Source: Haloferax prahovense DSM 18310 (GTDB lineage: Archaea; Halobacteriota; Halobacteria; Halobacteriales; Haloferacaceae). Taken from it: a DNA stretch of 64,000 nucleotides. Positions within the stretch are counted from its first letter, which is position 1; every line of letters starts with the position of its first letter. The DNA lies in contig NZ_AOLG01000009.1 of assembly GCF_000336815.1 (NCBI RefSeq), positions 1 through 64,000 on the forward strand. Direction: 5' to 3'. Below the pieces are notes generated by a model. It worked only from the letters and a program-made list of their open reading frames with translations. It was not told the DNA's origin and ran no database searches. This document shows positions 35,316 to 44,254 of the stretch, one piece after another. A program made the translations under genes and the position numbers.

Positions 35316-36275
35316 TCAGGGCTGCGGCAGGTCGACTTCCTCGCCGTCGGCGTACACCGTCGGCTCGCGGATGATGCCGTCGAGGTGGAGCGGCGCGTCG
35401 GTGTCGCCGCCGATGCCGGCGTCGTCGCCGATGGCGATGTGGACCGTGCCCGCGGCCTTCTCGTCGAGCAGGACGGAGCCGACGAGGTCGGTCACGCCGA
35501 CGTTGGTTCCGATGCCGATTTCGGCGAGGTTGTAGGCGTCCCGACCGACTTCCTCTGCGGCGGCCTCGACCTGCTCGCGAATGTCGTCGTCGGAAATCTC
35601 GGTGACGTAGCCGTCTTCGACCTCGAAGCGGAGTTCCTGTCCCTCGTCGAGGAGGCCGTGGGGCATCATCGTCCCGTCGACGACGTAGGTGCCCGTCGCG
35701 GACGCGGGGCTGAGGAAGATTTCGCCCGCGGGGAGGTTCGAAAACGAGCCGGCGTCTGCGATTGCGCCGGTGTCGGCGAGCCACTCGCGGTCGCCGCGGA
35801 CGAACGTGATGTCCGTGCCCTTCTCGGTCGTGACGCGGAGTTCGTCGGCGTCGCCGACGGCGTCGAGCATCGCCGCGCTGTGGTCGTAGATGGCGTCGTA
35901 GTCGGCGTCGAGGCCGGTGACGAACACTTCCTCGGTGATACCCGGAAGCGTCGCGCCGCGAGCGCCGGCGTCGCAGGCGTCGCCGCGGGCGCGGGTGTGG
36001 CTCAGGCTCTTCGTCGTCGGCGCGAGGAAGGCGTCACAGGACCGCATCGCGGCGGCGACCGGCGCGGGCGGCTCCTCGCCGTGTTGGTTGCCCGGCGGGT
36101 AGCGGACGATTGTGGCGTCGTCGGTCACCTCGCTGGCGACCTCGTAGAGCGCCTCGCCGATGCGCTCGCGTTTGTCGTCGGTGACGACGACGAGCGACTC
36201 GTCGGGCTGGAGGTCGAGACACTGGCGGACCGCCGTCTCGCTGGCGGCGCGGAGGTCTGCGTCGGATTCGGGCAT
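35316..36275 (-). CDS. Aminopeptidase of the M29-like family
   Basis: A 319-aa enzyme resembling thermophilic aminopeptidase T/leucyl aminopeptidase (M29-like). Characteristic regions are FLAPTTKSLSHTRARGDACDAGARGA near residues 87-112, NLPAGEIFLSPASATGTYVVDG (about 187-208) with the metal-binding glutamate, and AEIGIGTN (about 257-264). M29 enzymes bind two divalent metals; the expected acidic and histidine ligands should be mapped. ATG 36275 (MPESDADLRA) is preferred to a start 13 codons earlier because the longer N-terminus looks low-complexity. It is monocistronic and divergent from the type II GAPDH gene. Confidence 0.82.
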   Translation of the reverse strand: MPESDADLRAASETAVRQCLDLQPDESLVVVTDDKRERIGEALYEVASEVTDDATIVRYPPGNQHGEEPPAPVAAAMRSCDAFLAPTTKSLSHTRARGDACDAGARGATLPGITEEVFVTGLDADYDAIYDHSAAMLDAVGDADELRVTTEKGTDITFVRGDREWLADTGAIADAGSFSNLPAGEIFLSPASATGTYVVDGTMMPHGLLDEGQELRFEVEDGYVTEISDDDIREQVEAAAEEVGRDAYNLAEIGIGTNVGVTDLVGSVLLDEKAAGTVHIAIGDDAGIGGDTDAPLHLDGIIREPTVYADGEEVDLPQP

Positions 36276-36464
36276 GGGGGAACCTGCGCCGGCGGCGCTG
36301 TTAGGCGTTCCCATCTGCCCCCTCGCGTTCGGTTCCCGCCCCGCCGCCCCGAATCGGCGGTTTCACTCGCCTCGGAGGTAATCGAGGGACTCACTCGCCC
36401 GAGAGTTAATTTCTAAGTATTAACCATCGAAATAACTATAGTCGGGCCCGGTCGTTTGTCACCC

Positions 36465-37532
36465 ATGATACGAGTGGGTGTCAACGGCTACGGCACAATC
36501 GGAAAGCGCGTCGCCGACGCGGTCGATGCGCAGCCCGACATGGAACTCATCGGCGTGGCCAAGACCCAGCCCAACTTCGAAGCGCACACCGCGGGCGAAC
36601 GCGGCTACCCGATGTACGCCGCGATTCCCGAACGCTCGCCGCTGTTCTCCGAGGCCGGCGTCGACCTCGCCGGCGAGGTGGACGAACTGGTTGCCAAGGC
36701 GGACATCATCGTCGACTGCACGCCGTCGGGCATCGGCGCAGAGAACCGCGAACTGTACGAGACGCACCACACGCCCGCCATCTTCCAGGGCGGCGAAGAC
36801 GCCGACGTGGCCGACGTGAGCTTCAACGCGCGGGCCAACTTCGACGCCGCCCGCGACGCCGACTACGTCCGCGTCGTCTCCTGTAACACGACCGGTCTCT
36901 CGCGCATCATCGCGCCGCTCGAAGCCGAGTACGGCGTCGAGAAGGTCCGGGCGACGCTCGTCCGCCGCGGCGGCGACCCCGGTCAGAACTCCCGCGGGCC
37001 GATAAACGACATTCTCCCGAACCCCATCAAGATTCCCTCGCACCACGGCCCCGACGTGAAGACCATCTTCCCGGACCTCGAAATCGACACGCTCGGGCTG
37101 AAGGTCCCGGCGACGCTGATGCACGTCCACGCGCTCAACGTCACGCTCGAAGACGACGTGACCGGCGCGCACGTCCGACAACTGCTCGAAGGCGAGAACC
37201 GCGTCTACGTCATCCCGGAGGGGATGGGCATCGACGGCGCGGGCAAGCTCATGGACTTCGCGCTCGACGCGGGCCGCCCGCGCGGCGACATGTGGGAGAA
37301 CTGCGTGTGGGGCGAGTCCATCGGCGTCAACGGCCGCGACCTCTATCTGTTCCAGGCCATCCACCAGCAGTCCGACGTGATTCCCGAGAACGTCGACGCT
37401 ATCCGCGCGATGTTCGACACCGAAGACCAGCAGACGAGCATGGAACTCACGGACCAGACGCTCGGTATCGGTATCTCCGGTAGTCCGTCCGGATTCGCTG
37501 AGCAGGCGCGCGCGGAGTTCGCCGACGACTAG
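36465..37532 (+). CDS. Glyceraldehyde-3-phosphate dehydrogenase, type II (archaeal)
   Basis: A 355-aa NAD(P)-dependent GAPDH of the archaeal type II family. The Rossmann start is [13 protein letters not shown] (residues 4-16). The catalytic cysteine is Cys140 in [11 protein letters not shown], followed by [16 protein letters not shown] and the conserved [12 protein letters not shown]. In H. volcanii the type II enzyme is reported to work mainly in gluconeogenesis, with type I in glucose catabolism. A TATA-like ACTATAG (36435-36441) lies about 27 bp upstream, favouring ATG 36465 over the TTG at 36456. It is divergent from the aminopeptidase gene. Confidence 0.96.
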   Translation: MIRVGVNGYGTIGKRVADAVDAQPDMELIGVAKTQPNFEAHTAGERGYPMYAAIPERSPLFSEAGVDLAGEVDELVAKADIIVDCTPSGIGAENRELYETHHTPAIFQGGEDADVADVSFNARANFDAARDADYVRVVSCNTTGLSRIIAPLEAEYGVEKVRATLVRRGGDPGQNSRGPINDILPNPIKIPSHHGPDVKTIFPDLEIDTLGLKVPATLMHVHALNVTLEDDVTGAHVRQLLEGENRVYVIPEGMGIDGAGKLMDFALDAGRPRGDMWENCVWGESIGVNGRDLYLFQAIHQQSDVIPENVDAIRAMFDTEDQQTSMELTDQTLGIGISGSPSGFAEQARAEFADD

Positions 37533-37550
37533 TCGCGGATCGACTGCTCA

Positions 37551-37592
37551 GTTCGGTGGGGTGCGGTTCGGTTTGGTACGGCTCGGTGCGGT
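37551..37592. repeat. Imperfect tandem cggtt/cggtg repeat downstream of gapII
   Basis: About 42 bp with roughly six irregular copies of a T/G-rich unit (gttcggtg, gtgcggtt, cggtttgg, tacggctc, ggtgcggt). It lies about 20 bp after the stop of the type II GAPDH gene. It reads as low-complexity drift, with no clear function. Confidence 0.4.
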
Positions 37593-37646
37593 CGCGGCTT
37601 TTCCACCCACTCGGCTCCTTGGAATCCTTAGCGGGTGGTGTATTCT

Positions 37647-37671
37647 GACTCTGTCCGGTCAGTACAGAGTC
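37647..37671. terminator. Perfect 7-bp hairpin, possible bidirectional terminator
   Basis: GACTCTG (37647-37653) and CAGAGTC (37665-37671) form a stem with an 11-nt loop. It lies 8 bp beyond the stop of the minus-strand 74-aa gene and 115 bp after the plus-strand gapII stop. Only weak T-rich sequence follows in either direction, so the terminator role is tentative. Confidence 0.35.
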
Positions 37672-37679
37672 CGTATTGT

Positions 37680-37904
37680 TCAGGTTGATGTTGTCTGCCG
37701 TATATTGTGGATTAGCATCCCGACCGTGAGGAGAAACATTACGAGGAGAGAAACCTCGTAAAGTGTATCTGGTGTGGACAATCCCTCATTCATGGACCAC
37801 AGAAGAATCCAGACAATACATAATGCAACGAGAGAGATTGCCTCTTTCCAGCGTTTTAATCCACTAACGAGTTCTATGTATTGGCACAGTTCTTGGATAC
37901 TCAT
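37680..37904 (-). CDS. AT-rich two-helix membrane protein, unknown
   Basis: A 74-aa protein with a short amphipathic N-terminus (MSIQELCQYIELVSGLKRWKE) and two hydrophobic helices (about residues 22-38 and 47-65). Its base composition is much lower in GC than the flanking gapII and phosphoesterase genes, and the whole interval 37.6-38.0 kb shares this, so it is likely a transferred or rapidly evolving insert. There is no family match. It could be spurious, but the hydrophobic pattern is convincing. Confidence 0.55.
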   Translation of the reverse strand: MSIQELCQYIELVSGLKRWKEAISLVALCIVWILLWSMNEGLSTPDTLYEVSLLVMFLLTVGMLIHNIRQTTST

Positions 37905-38032
37905 AACTACTCGCTCCCCCGCCGATACTACCCCGCTGCGTGACGGTCACTACGCGCTCTCTACTGAGCGGCTGTTTCACACAACAAACCGCTAATAATA
38001 GGCGTTGAACGGGCCGCCCACTCGCTTGACGC

Positions 38033-38521
38033 TCAGAGCGACCGCGACGCCACGTTCCCGGTGTCGAGGTCCACGACGGCGACGTGGAACTCGTCGTCCG
38101 CGCCGGGAATCGGCAGGCCGCCGGGGTTGATGTGCGTCGTCGCCCCGCGGTGTTCGACCACGCTCTCGTGGGTGTGGCCGCGCAGGACGAAATCGTACGT
38201 TTCGGACTCGACGAGCGCGTCGACCAGTCCGGCCTCGGTGCCGTGGTAGACCGCTATCTCTTGGCCGCCGAGCGTCAGGTGTGCGAAGTCACCGTGGTAG
38301 GTGCCGAACGATTCCACCGCCTCGCGGAGCGCCCACTCGCCGTCGTTGTTGCCGCGGACGGCGTGGAAGTCGAAGTCCGCGTCGAACGGCGCGGCCGAGA
38401 AGGGCGCGACGATGTCGCCGCAGTGGACGACCGCGTCCACGCCCTCAGATTCGAAGTGCGAGACCGCGGCTTCGACGTAATCGAGGTTGTCGTGCGTGTC
38501 GGAGACGACGCCGAGTTTCAT
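38033..38521 (-). CDS. YfcE/MJ0936-type metallophosphoesterase
   Basis: A 162-aa phosphodiesterase of the calcineurin-like superfamily. Metal and catalytic motifs are all present: GVVSDTHDN (D-x-H, residues 4-12), VHCGDIV (GD), VRGNNDGEW (GNND), LRGHTHE and INPGGL. The length fits the compact MJ0936/YfcE family that hydrolyses small phosphodiesters. The ATG at 38519-38521 gives MKLGVVSDTHDN, the standard start. The in vivo substrate is unknown. Confidence 0.92.
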   Translation of the reverse strand: MKLGVVSDTHDNLDYVEAAVSHFESEGVDAVVHCGDIVAPFSAAPFDADFDFHAVRGNNDGEWALREAVESFGTYHGDFAHLTLGGQEIAVYHGTEAGLVDALVESETYDFVLRGHTHESVVEHRGATTHINPGGLPIPGADDEFHVAVVDLDTGNVASRSL

Positions 38522-38566
38522 GCGCGTCGGTTCGGCGGCGTCGGCTATCAACGTTGGGTGACACTT

Positions 38567-38908
38567 ATGGCCCGCGCGGTCCCCGTTCGGGGCGTGTCAG
38601 AACGAGACGGCACCGACGGCGACGCGAGCGAGACTGACGGCTCCGCCGAGACCGCCGACGACGCCGGGGCAGTCGGGTTGCCGGCGCTCAGCGTGACGCT
38701 CGGTGGCGGAACGAACGTCGCCGTCGGCGCGGCGATGGCGGGCTACGCGGCGTTCAGCGCCGGGTGGACGCTGGCGGTTCGCGCCTCGGGAAGTTTCCCC
38801 GACGACAACGCCGTCGGCGGACTCCTCACGCTGTTGGTCTTCGCGGGCGGCGTCGCGATTCTCGTCGATGGCGCGGCTGGCGTGTTCGCCGAGAAGAGAG
38901 ACGGGTGA
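38567..38908 (+). CDS. Small haloarchaeal membrane protein
   Basis: A 113-aa protein with a hydrophilic, acidic N-terminus (about 40 residues) and two hydrophobic segments (about 47-72 and 83-105). It ends in EKRDG. A GTG at 38594 (MSERDGTDGD) is an alternative start. Convergent with pgk, it leaves 12 bp between the two stops. No function can be assigned. Confidence 0.65.
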   Translation: MARAVPVRGVSERDGTDGDASETDGSAETADDAGAVGLPALSVTLGGGTNVAVGAAMAGYAAFSAGWTLAVRASGSFPDDNAVGGLLTLLVFAGGVAILVDGAAGVFAEKRDG

Positions 38909-38920
38909 CGCTACGCGGCT

Positions 38921-40126
38921 TCAGTCCTGCGTCAGCGCCTCGACGCCGGCGAGCGGCGCGCCGGTCAGCGCGCGGATGTACGCGCCGCCGGCGATGGAGA
39001 CGTGGCCGAAGTCGTCCTCGTCCATGCCGTACATCTCGATGGCGCGGGAGGTGTCGCCGCCGCCGACGACGGAGAAGCAGTCGGTCTCGGCGATGGCGCG
39101 GAGGACGCCGGTCGTGCCGACCGCGAAGCGCTCGTCTTCGAACAGGCCGAGCGCGCCCTTCACGAAGACGGCCTCGGAGTCGCGGATGATGGGGTCGTAC
39201 TCGTCGACCGTCATCGAGCCAACGTCGAGGTAGGCGCGGTCCTTCTCCGTGATGTTGGCGACCGCGATTTCGCCGCGGTCGTCGGTCTCGTCCTCGTAGG
39301 CGAGGTCGACGGCGAGCTTAATCTGGTCGCCGCGCTCGTCGAGCAGCGACTCGATGGTCTCGCGATTGGCCTCCCACTGGTCGTCGAAGAAGTCCATGCC
39401 CTCGAGGTCGAAGCCAACGTCGTTGCCGGCGGCGCGGAGGAACAGTTCGCCGGCGATGCCGCCTAAGAGGAACTGGTCGACCTTGTCGCCGAGGTTGTTC
39501 ATGACGTCGATGACGTCAGTGGCCTTCGTCCCGCCGACGACCATCGTCACCTGTCCGTCGAACTCGCGGGTGGCGATGGAGGAGTTCGCCTCGTACTCGG
39601 TCTGCATCACGCGGCCCGCGTAGGCGGGGAGCACGAGCGGGAAGCCGACCAGCGAAGCGTGCGAGCGGTGGGCCGCCGAGTAGGCGTCGTTGACGTAGGC
39701 GTCGACGTGCTCGGCGAGGGTTCGGACGAACTCGGTGTCGGCCTTGACCTCGGGGTCCTCCTCGGGGAGTTCCTCGTCGCACATCCGCGTGTTTTCGAGG
39801 AGAAGCACCTCGCCGGCTTCGAGCGCGTCGATGGCGGCGATGGCCGCGTCGCCGTACGTGTCGGGGACGAATCCCACGTCGCGGTCGATGTGGCTCGCGA
39901 GGATGTCGGCGTGCTGTTCGAGCGAGACGAAGTCGTCGTCGCCGGGACGGCCCTGGTGGGCCATGAGGACGACGCGGTGGCCGGCCTCGGCGAGTTCGCG
40001 GACGGTCTCCGCGTGGCGGTCGAACCGTCGGTTGTCTTGGACCTCGCCGTCTTCGACCGGCGAATTGAGGTCGAGTCGGACGAGTACGCGCTGCTCCGGG
40101 TCGAGGTCATCGAGGGTCTTGAACAT
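38921..40126 (-). CDS. pgk: Phosphoglycerate kinase
   Basis: A 401-aa glycolytic/gluconeogenic enzyme that transfers phosphate between 1,3-bisphosphoglycerate and ADP. Signatures are RVLVRLDLNSPVEDGEVQDN (substrate binding, about residues 13-32), HQGRPGD, the lid region VVGGTKATDVI (about 198-208), and the nucleotide loop VVGGGDTSRAI (about 362-372). A TATA-like CTAAGTAA (minus strand, 40149-40156) lies about 26 bp before the ATG, suggesting a leaderless mRNA. The type I GAPDH gene is 75 bp upstream on the same strand. Confidence 0.97.
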   Translation of the reverse strand: MFKTLDDLDPEQRVLVRLDLNSPVEDGEVQDNRRFDRHAETVRELAEAGHRVVLMAHQGRPGDDDFVSLEQHADILASHIDRDVGFVPDTYGDAAIAAIDALEAGEVLLLENTRMCDEELPEEDPEVKADTEFVRTLAEHVDAYVNDAYSAAHRSHASLVGFPLVLPAYAGRVMQTEYEANSSIATREFDGQVTMVVGGTKATDVIDVMNNLGDKVDQFLLGGIAGELFLRAAGNDVGFDLEGMDFFDDQWEANRETIESLLDERGDQIKLAVDLAYEDETDDRGEIAVANITEKDRAYLDVGSMTVDEYDPIIRDSEAVFVKGALGLFEDERFAVGTTGVLRAIAETDCFSVVGGGDTSRAIEMYGMDEDDFGHVSIAGGAYIRALTGAPLAGVEALTQD

Positions 40127-40201
40127 CGGGTGGAAGAACGTAGAGGAATTACTTAGTGGTGGGTAAGTCGCGCTGAAAGGGCGGGCGATTCGTGGGGGCG
40201 T

Positions 40202-41254
40202 CTACTGGTGGGTGACGAAGTGGGCGACGTCGAGCATCCGGTTGGAGAAGCCGTACTCGTTGTCGTACCACGTCAGTATCTTGTAGAGGCCGCCGTCGTT
40301 GACCTGGTTGGTCGTGTTGAGGTCGACGGTGCTGGAGAACGGCAGGCCGAGGATGTCACGCGAGGTGACTTCGTCGTCCGTGTAGCCGAGGACGCCCGCG
40401 AGCGGGCCGGAGTCGGCCGCGGCGCGGAAGGCGTCGTTGATCTCCTCGACGGAGGGCTTGTCTTCGAGGCGGACGACGAGCTCGGTGAGCGAGCCGTTCG
40501 GCACGGGGACGCGAATCGCCATGCCGTCGAGCTTGCCGTCGAGCTGGGGCAGAATCTCGGTGGCCGCCTGCGCCGCGCCGGTCGTCGTCGGGACGATGTT
40601 CTCGGCGGCGGCGCGCCCGCGGCGCTGCTTCGCGTGGGGGCTGTCGATGAGGTTCTGGCTGCCCGTATAGGCGTGGACGGTCGTCAGGAGACCGTTCTCG
40701 ATGCCGAACTTCTCGTCGAGCACCTTCGCGACTGGCGTGACGGAGTTGGTCGTACAGGAGGCGTTCGAGACGATGTCCTCGCCGTCGTACTCGTCGTGGT
40801 TGACGCCGTAGACGATCTGCTTGACCGGCTCGTCGCCCTTCGGCGGCGCGGAGATGACGACCTTGTCCGCGCCCGCTTCGAGGTGTGCGGAGGCGTCTTC
40901 CTTCGTGCGGAAGATGCCCGTACATTCGAGCGCCACGTCCACGTCGAGTTCGCCCCACGGAAGCTCCGCGGGGGACTGGACGTTGTAGAGGCTCACCGAG
41001 GTGCCGCCGATGGACAGCGAATCGCCGTCGCGCTCGACGCCGTCGAGTCGGCCCATGACGGAGTCGTACTTCGCGAGGTACGCCATGTCGTCGAAGTCCA
41101 TGACGTCGTTGATGGCGACCAGTTCGACCTTCGGGTTGTCGAGGACGGCACGGAAGATGTTTCGGCCGATGCGGCCGAAGCCGTTGAGTGCCACCCGCAC
41201 CACGTCCGATTCATCCACGTTCTCGCCCGCGCTGAGGTAGGATTTTTCACTCAT
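40202..41254 (-). CDS. Glyceraldehyde-3-phosphate dehydrogenase, type I (bacterial-like)
   Basis: A 350-aa type I GAPDH. The Rossmann motif is VALNGFGRIGRNIFRA (about residues 21-36), the catalytic cysteine lies in SNASCTTNSVTPVAK (about 163-177), and the conserved HAYTGSQ and WYDNEYGFSNRM complete the family. It has a haloarchaeal N-terminal extension of about 17 residues. ATG 41254 is preferred to a start 12 codons earlier. In H. volcanii this enzyme is reported to serve glucose degradation. The close pgk gene makes a functional unit. Confidence 0.96.
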   Translation of the reverse strand: MSEKSYLSAGENVDESDVVRVALNGFGRIGRNIFRAVLDNPKVELVAINDVMDFDDMAYLAKYDSVMGRLDGVERDGDSLSIGGTSVSLYNVQSPAELPWGELDVDVALECTGIFRTKEDASAHLEAGADKVVISAPPKGDEPVKQIVYGVNHDEYDGEDIVSNASCTTNSVTPVAKVLDEKFGIENGLLTTVHAYTGSQNLIDSPHAKQRRGRAAAENIVPTTTGAAQAATEILPQLDGKLDGMAIRVPVPNGSLTELVVRLEDKPSVEEINDAFRAAADSGPLAGVLGYTDDEVTSRDILGLPFSSTVDLNTTNQVNDGGLYKILTWYDNEYGFSNRMLDVAHFVTHQ

Positions 41255-41521
41255 GTTCGAGTAGTATCCGTATTGATATGCCGGGCGCAAGAGTATATCT
41301 GTTTCGGTAAATCCGACTGAATCGAACGTTACCTTTCATCAGCAATCAATATTGACACAGAAACAAACACAACCAATCAGACACGGACGAGAATTGACAC
41401 GCCCGAACGGGGACGCACTGTCTGTCCGTAGACGGTCGCTCGCGGCCGAATACTGGCGATTCGCTGCCAGGTGACTGTCACAGGCAGAAACGTTTTATCC
41501 TCCGATTTCATAGCGGCCCCC

Positions 41522-41884
41522 ATGGTCAGAGACGACCGCGACGACCCGTTCGACAACATCTTCGACGAAATCGAACGGATGATGAACGACATGACCGGAG
41601 GCGACGCCGGATTCGCCTCCGAGACCCACATCGACGTGTACGATGAGGGCTCTACACTCCGACTCGTCGCGGACCTCCCGGGCGTCGACAAAGACGCTAT
41701 CGACCTCAAGTGCGACGGTGAGACGCTGACTATCAGCGCCGCCGGTGACCGCCGCGAGTACGACGAACGCATCCGCCTCCCGGCCCGCGTCGACGAGCAC
41801 TCCGCATCGGCCACCTTCAACAACGGCGTCCTGCAGGTCACGTTCGACCGCGCCGAGGACTCCGCCGCAATCGACGTCGAGTAG
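41522..41884 (+). CDS. Hsp20 small heat-shock protein, third copy
   Basis: A 120-aa alpha-crystallin-type chaperone. Its N-terminal arm is MVRDDRDDPFDNIFDEIERM. The core runs from DVYDEGSTLRLVADLPGVDKD to the closing motif FNNGVLQVTFDRA. It is shorter than the two copies at 9.7-10.6 kb. The preceding 250 bp are AT-rich and contain the divergent gapI promoter. ATG 41522 is chosen to give the family N-terminus. Confidence 0.9.
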   Translation: MVRDDRDDPFDNIFDEIERMMNDMTGGDAGFASETHIDVYDEGSTLRLVADLPGVDKDAIDLKCDGETLTISAAGDRREYDERIRLPARVDEHSASATFNNGVLQVTFDRAEDSAAIDVE

Positions 41885-41907
41885 CGACTCGACTTCGCGC
41901 GGCCCGC

Positions 41908-42780
41908 TCAGGACTTCTTTGCGACCCGCTCGACGAGCGCCGCCAGTCGGTCGAAAAAGCCGTCGTCGTACTTCGCGTCGTCGTCGATGGTCGGCCGGGC
42001 GTTCGTCTCCGAGACGACGACCCGGCCGTCGGATTCCAGCAGGTCAACCCCGAGATAGCGGATGCCCAACTCGTCGGCGACCGCTTCGGCGAGGTCGCGG
42101 TGTCGCTTCGGGAGGTCCGCCCCGACCGCCTCCGCGCCCCGGTGGACGTTGTGCTTCCAGCGCCCGCCGTCGCGCGCGCCCTCCGTCAGTCGGCGCTCCA
42201 CCGCGCCGACCACCTCGCCGTCGAGCACCATCGCTCGGTAATCGCGGGCGTCCGGCAGCCACTCCTGAATCAGGAACGACTTGTCGCCGGTCGCCCGGAA
42301 GTCGTGGACGAGGCTCAGCACGTCCGCGTGCCCCGAAAGCGAGTCCGGGTCGTGGGCCTTGGCGATGCCGACGCCCCGCGTCGTGGAGTTCGGCTTGACG
42401 ACGACCGGATAGTCGAGACCCGCGGACTCGACGGCGTCGAGCAGGTCGGACTCGTCGGCCGGGTTGGAGACGTAGACGCTCCGCGGAACCGGCACCCCGG
42501 CGCGTTCGAGCGTCGCGATAACGCCCGCCTTGTTCCGCGAGGTGAGCACGTCTTCGCGCGTGTTCACCCACGGGATGTCGTGTCTGGCGGTGACGACGCC
42601 GCCTTCCATCGGACGCGAGGGGTAGACGAAGCCGGCGTCGAACGACCCGGCCGGCGGCGTCGAGAGGTCGAGTGCGAACCCCTCGGCGGGGAGGTGACCC
42701 ACGTCGATGCCGCGGTCGCCGAGCGGGCCGCGCATTCGCTCGAACGTCTCGCTGGAGGTGGTGACCGCCAACCGAAGCAT
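41908..42780 (-). CDS. RimK-like ATP-grasp ligase
   Basis: A 290-aa ATP-grasp enzyme. The ATP-binding region includes YPVVVKPNSTTRGVGIAKA (about residues 124-142), FLIQEWLP (about 168-175) and the catalytic loop YLGVDLLESDGRVVVSETNARPTID (metal-binding residues at SETN). RimK-like enzymes join glutamate or other amino acids to proteins, peptides or cofactors such as F420; the acceptor here is unknown. It is 290 aa, near family length, and convergent with the Hsp20 gene. Confidence 0.87.
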   Translation of the reverse strand: MLRLAVTTSSETFERMRGPLGDRGIDVGHLPAEGFALDLSTPPAGSFDAGFVYPSRPMEGGVVTARHDIPWVNTREDVLTSRNKAGVIATLERAGVPVPRSVYVSNPADESDLLDAVESAGLDYPVVVKPNSTTRGVGIAKAHDPDSLSGHADVLSLVHDFRATGDKSFLIQEWLPDARDYRAMVLDGEVVGAVERRLTEGARDGGRWKHNVHRGAEAVGADLPKRHRDLAEAVADELGIRYLGVDLLESDGRVVVSETNARPTIDDDAKYDDGFFDRLAALVERVAKKS

Positions 42781-42865
42781 ACGCTACGAGGTGACGTCCC
42801 GGGGGAAAAATGATGGGTTCGAGGCGAGGCGCGTTCCGAACACGCGCCGGCGCGAGGTCGCGAAC

Positions 42866-43396
42866 TTACGCGACGAGCAGCTCTTCGCCGCGCTCGACGA
42901 CGATGCGGCACGGCGGCGACATCTTGTTGTACGCGCGGCGGAAGGCGTCCTTCGCGGTCGCGGCGTCCTCGACGTCGCAGTAGATGGTGAACACCGTCTC
43001 GCCCTTGGGGATGCGAGCGGCGGTCCCGACGACCTTCCCGAACGACTGGCGCATCCCGTCGGAGACACGGTCCGCACCCGCACCGGTCGCCTGCTTGTTC
43101 TCGCGGATGACGTGGTGCGGGAACTTGCGCAGAATCATCTTGTACTGCTTTTCGCCCGCGTGCTTGAGCATGAGGCGGTTGGCAGACAGACGCGCGGATT
43201 CGAGCGAACCGTGGCGAATCTGCACTTCCTCTTCGACCTTCAGGCTGATCTGGACGGGGTAGTCCTCGGGGTCGGCCTGCAGGTCGCCCATGTTGTGCTG
43301 TGCGATCTTCGAACCGGGGATACCCGTGATGTACTCGCGTCGGGTGTACGCCGGGTTCGTAATCTCCCGGTACATAGAGGCGGGTTTGTCTGACAT
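42866..43396 (-). CDS. rpl10e: 50S ribosomal protein L10e (uL16)
   Basis: A 176-aa large-subunit protein at the tRNA-binding interface, homologous to bacterial L16. The start [22 protein letters not shown] and the [14 protein letters not shown] motif are characteristic; [23 protein letters not shown] forms the flexible loop near the peptidyl transferase centre. The length is normal for the family. A TATA-like GTTTTTAG (minus strand, 43428-43435) precedes the ATG by about 35 bp. Confidence 0.97.
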   Translation of the reverse strand: MSDKPASMYREITNPAYTRREYITGIPGSKIAQHNMGDLQADPEDYPVQISLKVEEEVQIRHGSLESARLSANRLMLKHAGEKQYKMILRKFPHHVIRENKQATGAGADRVSDGMRQSFGKVVGTAARIPKGETVFTIYCDVEDAATAKDAFRRAYNKMSPPCRIVVERGEELLVA

Positions 43397-43602
43397 GGTT
43401 ACTTGTGAAACCGAAGGGTCAGGCGGGCTAAAAACGCTTCGAAGCTTCATTCGCCCGCCGCGGTCGTGTCAGGGGCTCGCACGTCGGTTCGCCGCGATGG
43501 GCCACCGAACCGCATTCGAGTCCCACCGGTCCCCGGCGGCGGGCGAGTCGACCCCTCGACCGGGAGACACGCTTATGCGCCGCCGTCGCTACGGTTCGGA
43601 CC

Positions 43603-44253
43603 ATGTTGCTCGTCTGCGACTGCATGGCTGCGGACGGCCCCGCGTACTTCACCGACGCGCTCGCCGACCTCGCCCTCGACGGCCGCGAGGGGACCGTTCA
43701 CTCGCTCCCCAACGACGGCCTCCCGACGCTCTCGAACGTCGACGCCGTCGTGCTCACCGGGAGCACCGCGGGCGTCTACGAGGCCGACGAGCGCCCGTGG
43801 CTCGCCGACGCTCGCCTGCTCGCCCGCGACCTCGTCGCCCGCGAACTGCCCACGCTCGGTGTCTGTTTCGGCCACCAACTCGTCAACGACGCGCTCGGCG
43901 GCACCGTCGAGGCCGGCGACCAGCGCCGCGGCATCGCCGACGTTGACCTCGGCGACGACCCCCTATTCGATGGCGTCTCCGGGCGCATTCCGATGGTCCA
44001 CGGCGACTACGTCGTCGCCCCCGGCGACCGCATGGAGACCGTCGCCTCCGCGGACTACTACGACCACCTCGCGACGCGCCACGAGGACGCGCCCGTCTGG
44101 ACGGTCCAGTACCACCCCGAGTTCACGGCCGACCTCCTCGACCGCATCGCCGACGACTTCGGCTGGCCCGACGGTGGCGCCGACCGCGACTTCGACGACG
44201 TGACGGCCGCTCGGACCGTCGAGAACTTCGTCGCCGCCGCCGGTCTGGACTGA
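43603..44253 (+). CDS. Class I glutamine amidotransferase-like protein
   Basis: A 216-aa protein resembling the amidotransferase subunit of GMP synthase and YfeJ-type proteins. The nucleophile is Cys88 in LGVCFGHQL, the catalytic pair lies in YHPEF (near residue 170), and LTGSTAGVYE (about 51-60) forms the oxyanion hole region. It is a stand-alone domain with no adjacent synthetase. Its true substrate is uncertain: glutamine hydrolysis or gamma-glutamyl hydrolysis are both possible. Stop and the next (convergent) stop are adjacent. Confidence 0.85.
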   Translation: MLLVCDCMAADGPAYFTDALADLALDGREGTVHSLPNDGLPTLSNVDAVVLTGSTAGVYEADERPWLADARLLARDLVARELPTLGVCFGHQLVNDALGGTVEAGDQRRGIADVDLGDDPLFDGVSGRIPMVHGDYVVAPGDRMETVASADYYDHLATRHEDAPVWTVQYHPEFTADLLDRIADDFGWPDGGADRDFDDVTAARTVENFVAAAGLD

Positions 44254-44254
44254 T

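Noticed and set aside
37551-37592. cggtt-type repeat as a regulatory or CRISPR-like array
   Set aside because: Units are irregular and without spacers; simple-sequence drift is the better explanation.
41255-41310. TrmB/GlpR-like operator upstream of gapI
   Set aside because: GAGTA and TACTC words occur but not with the spacing I know for TrmB, so the site is not supported.
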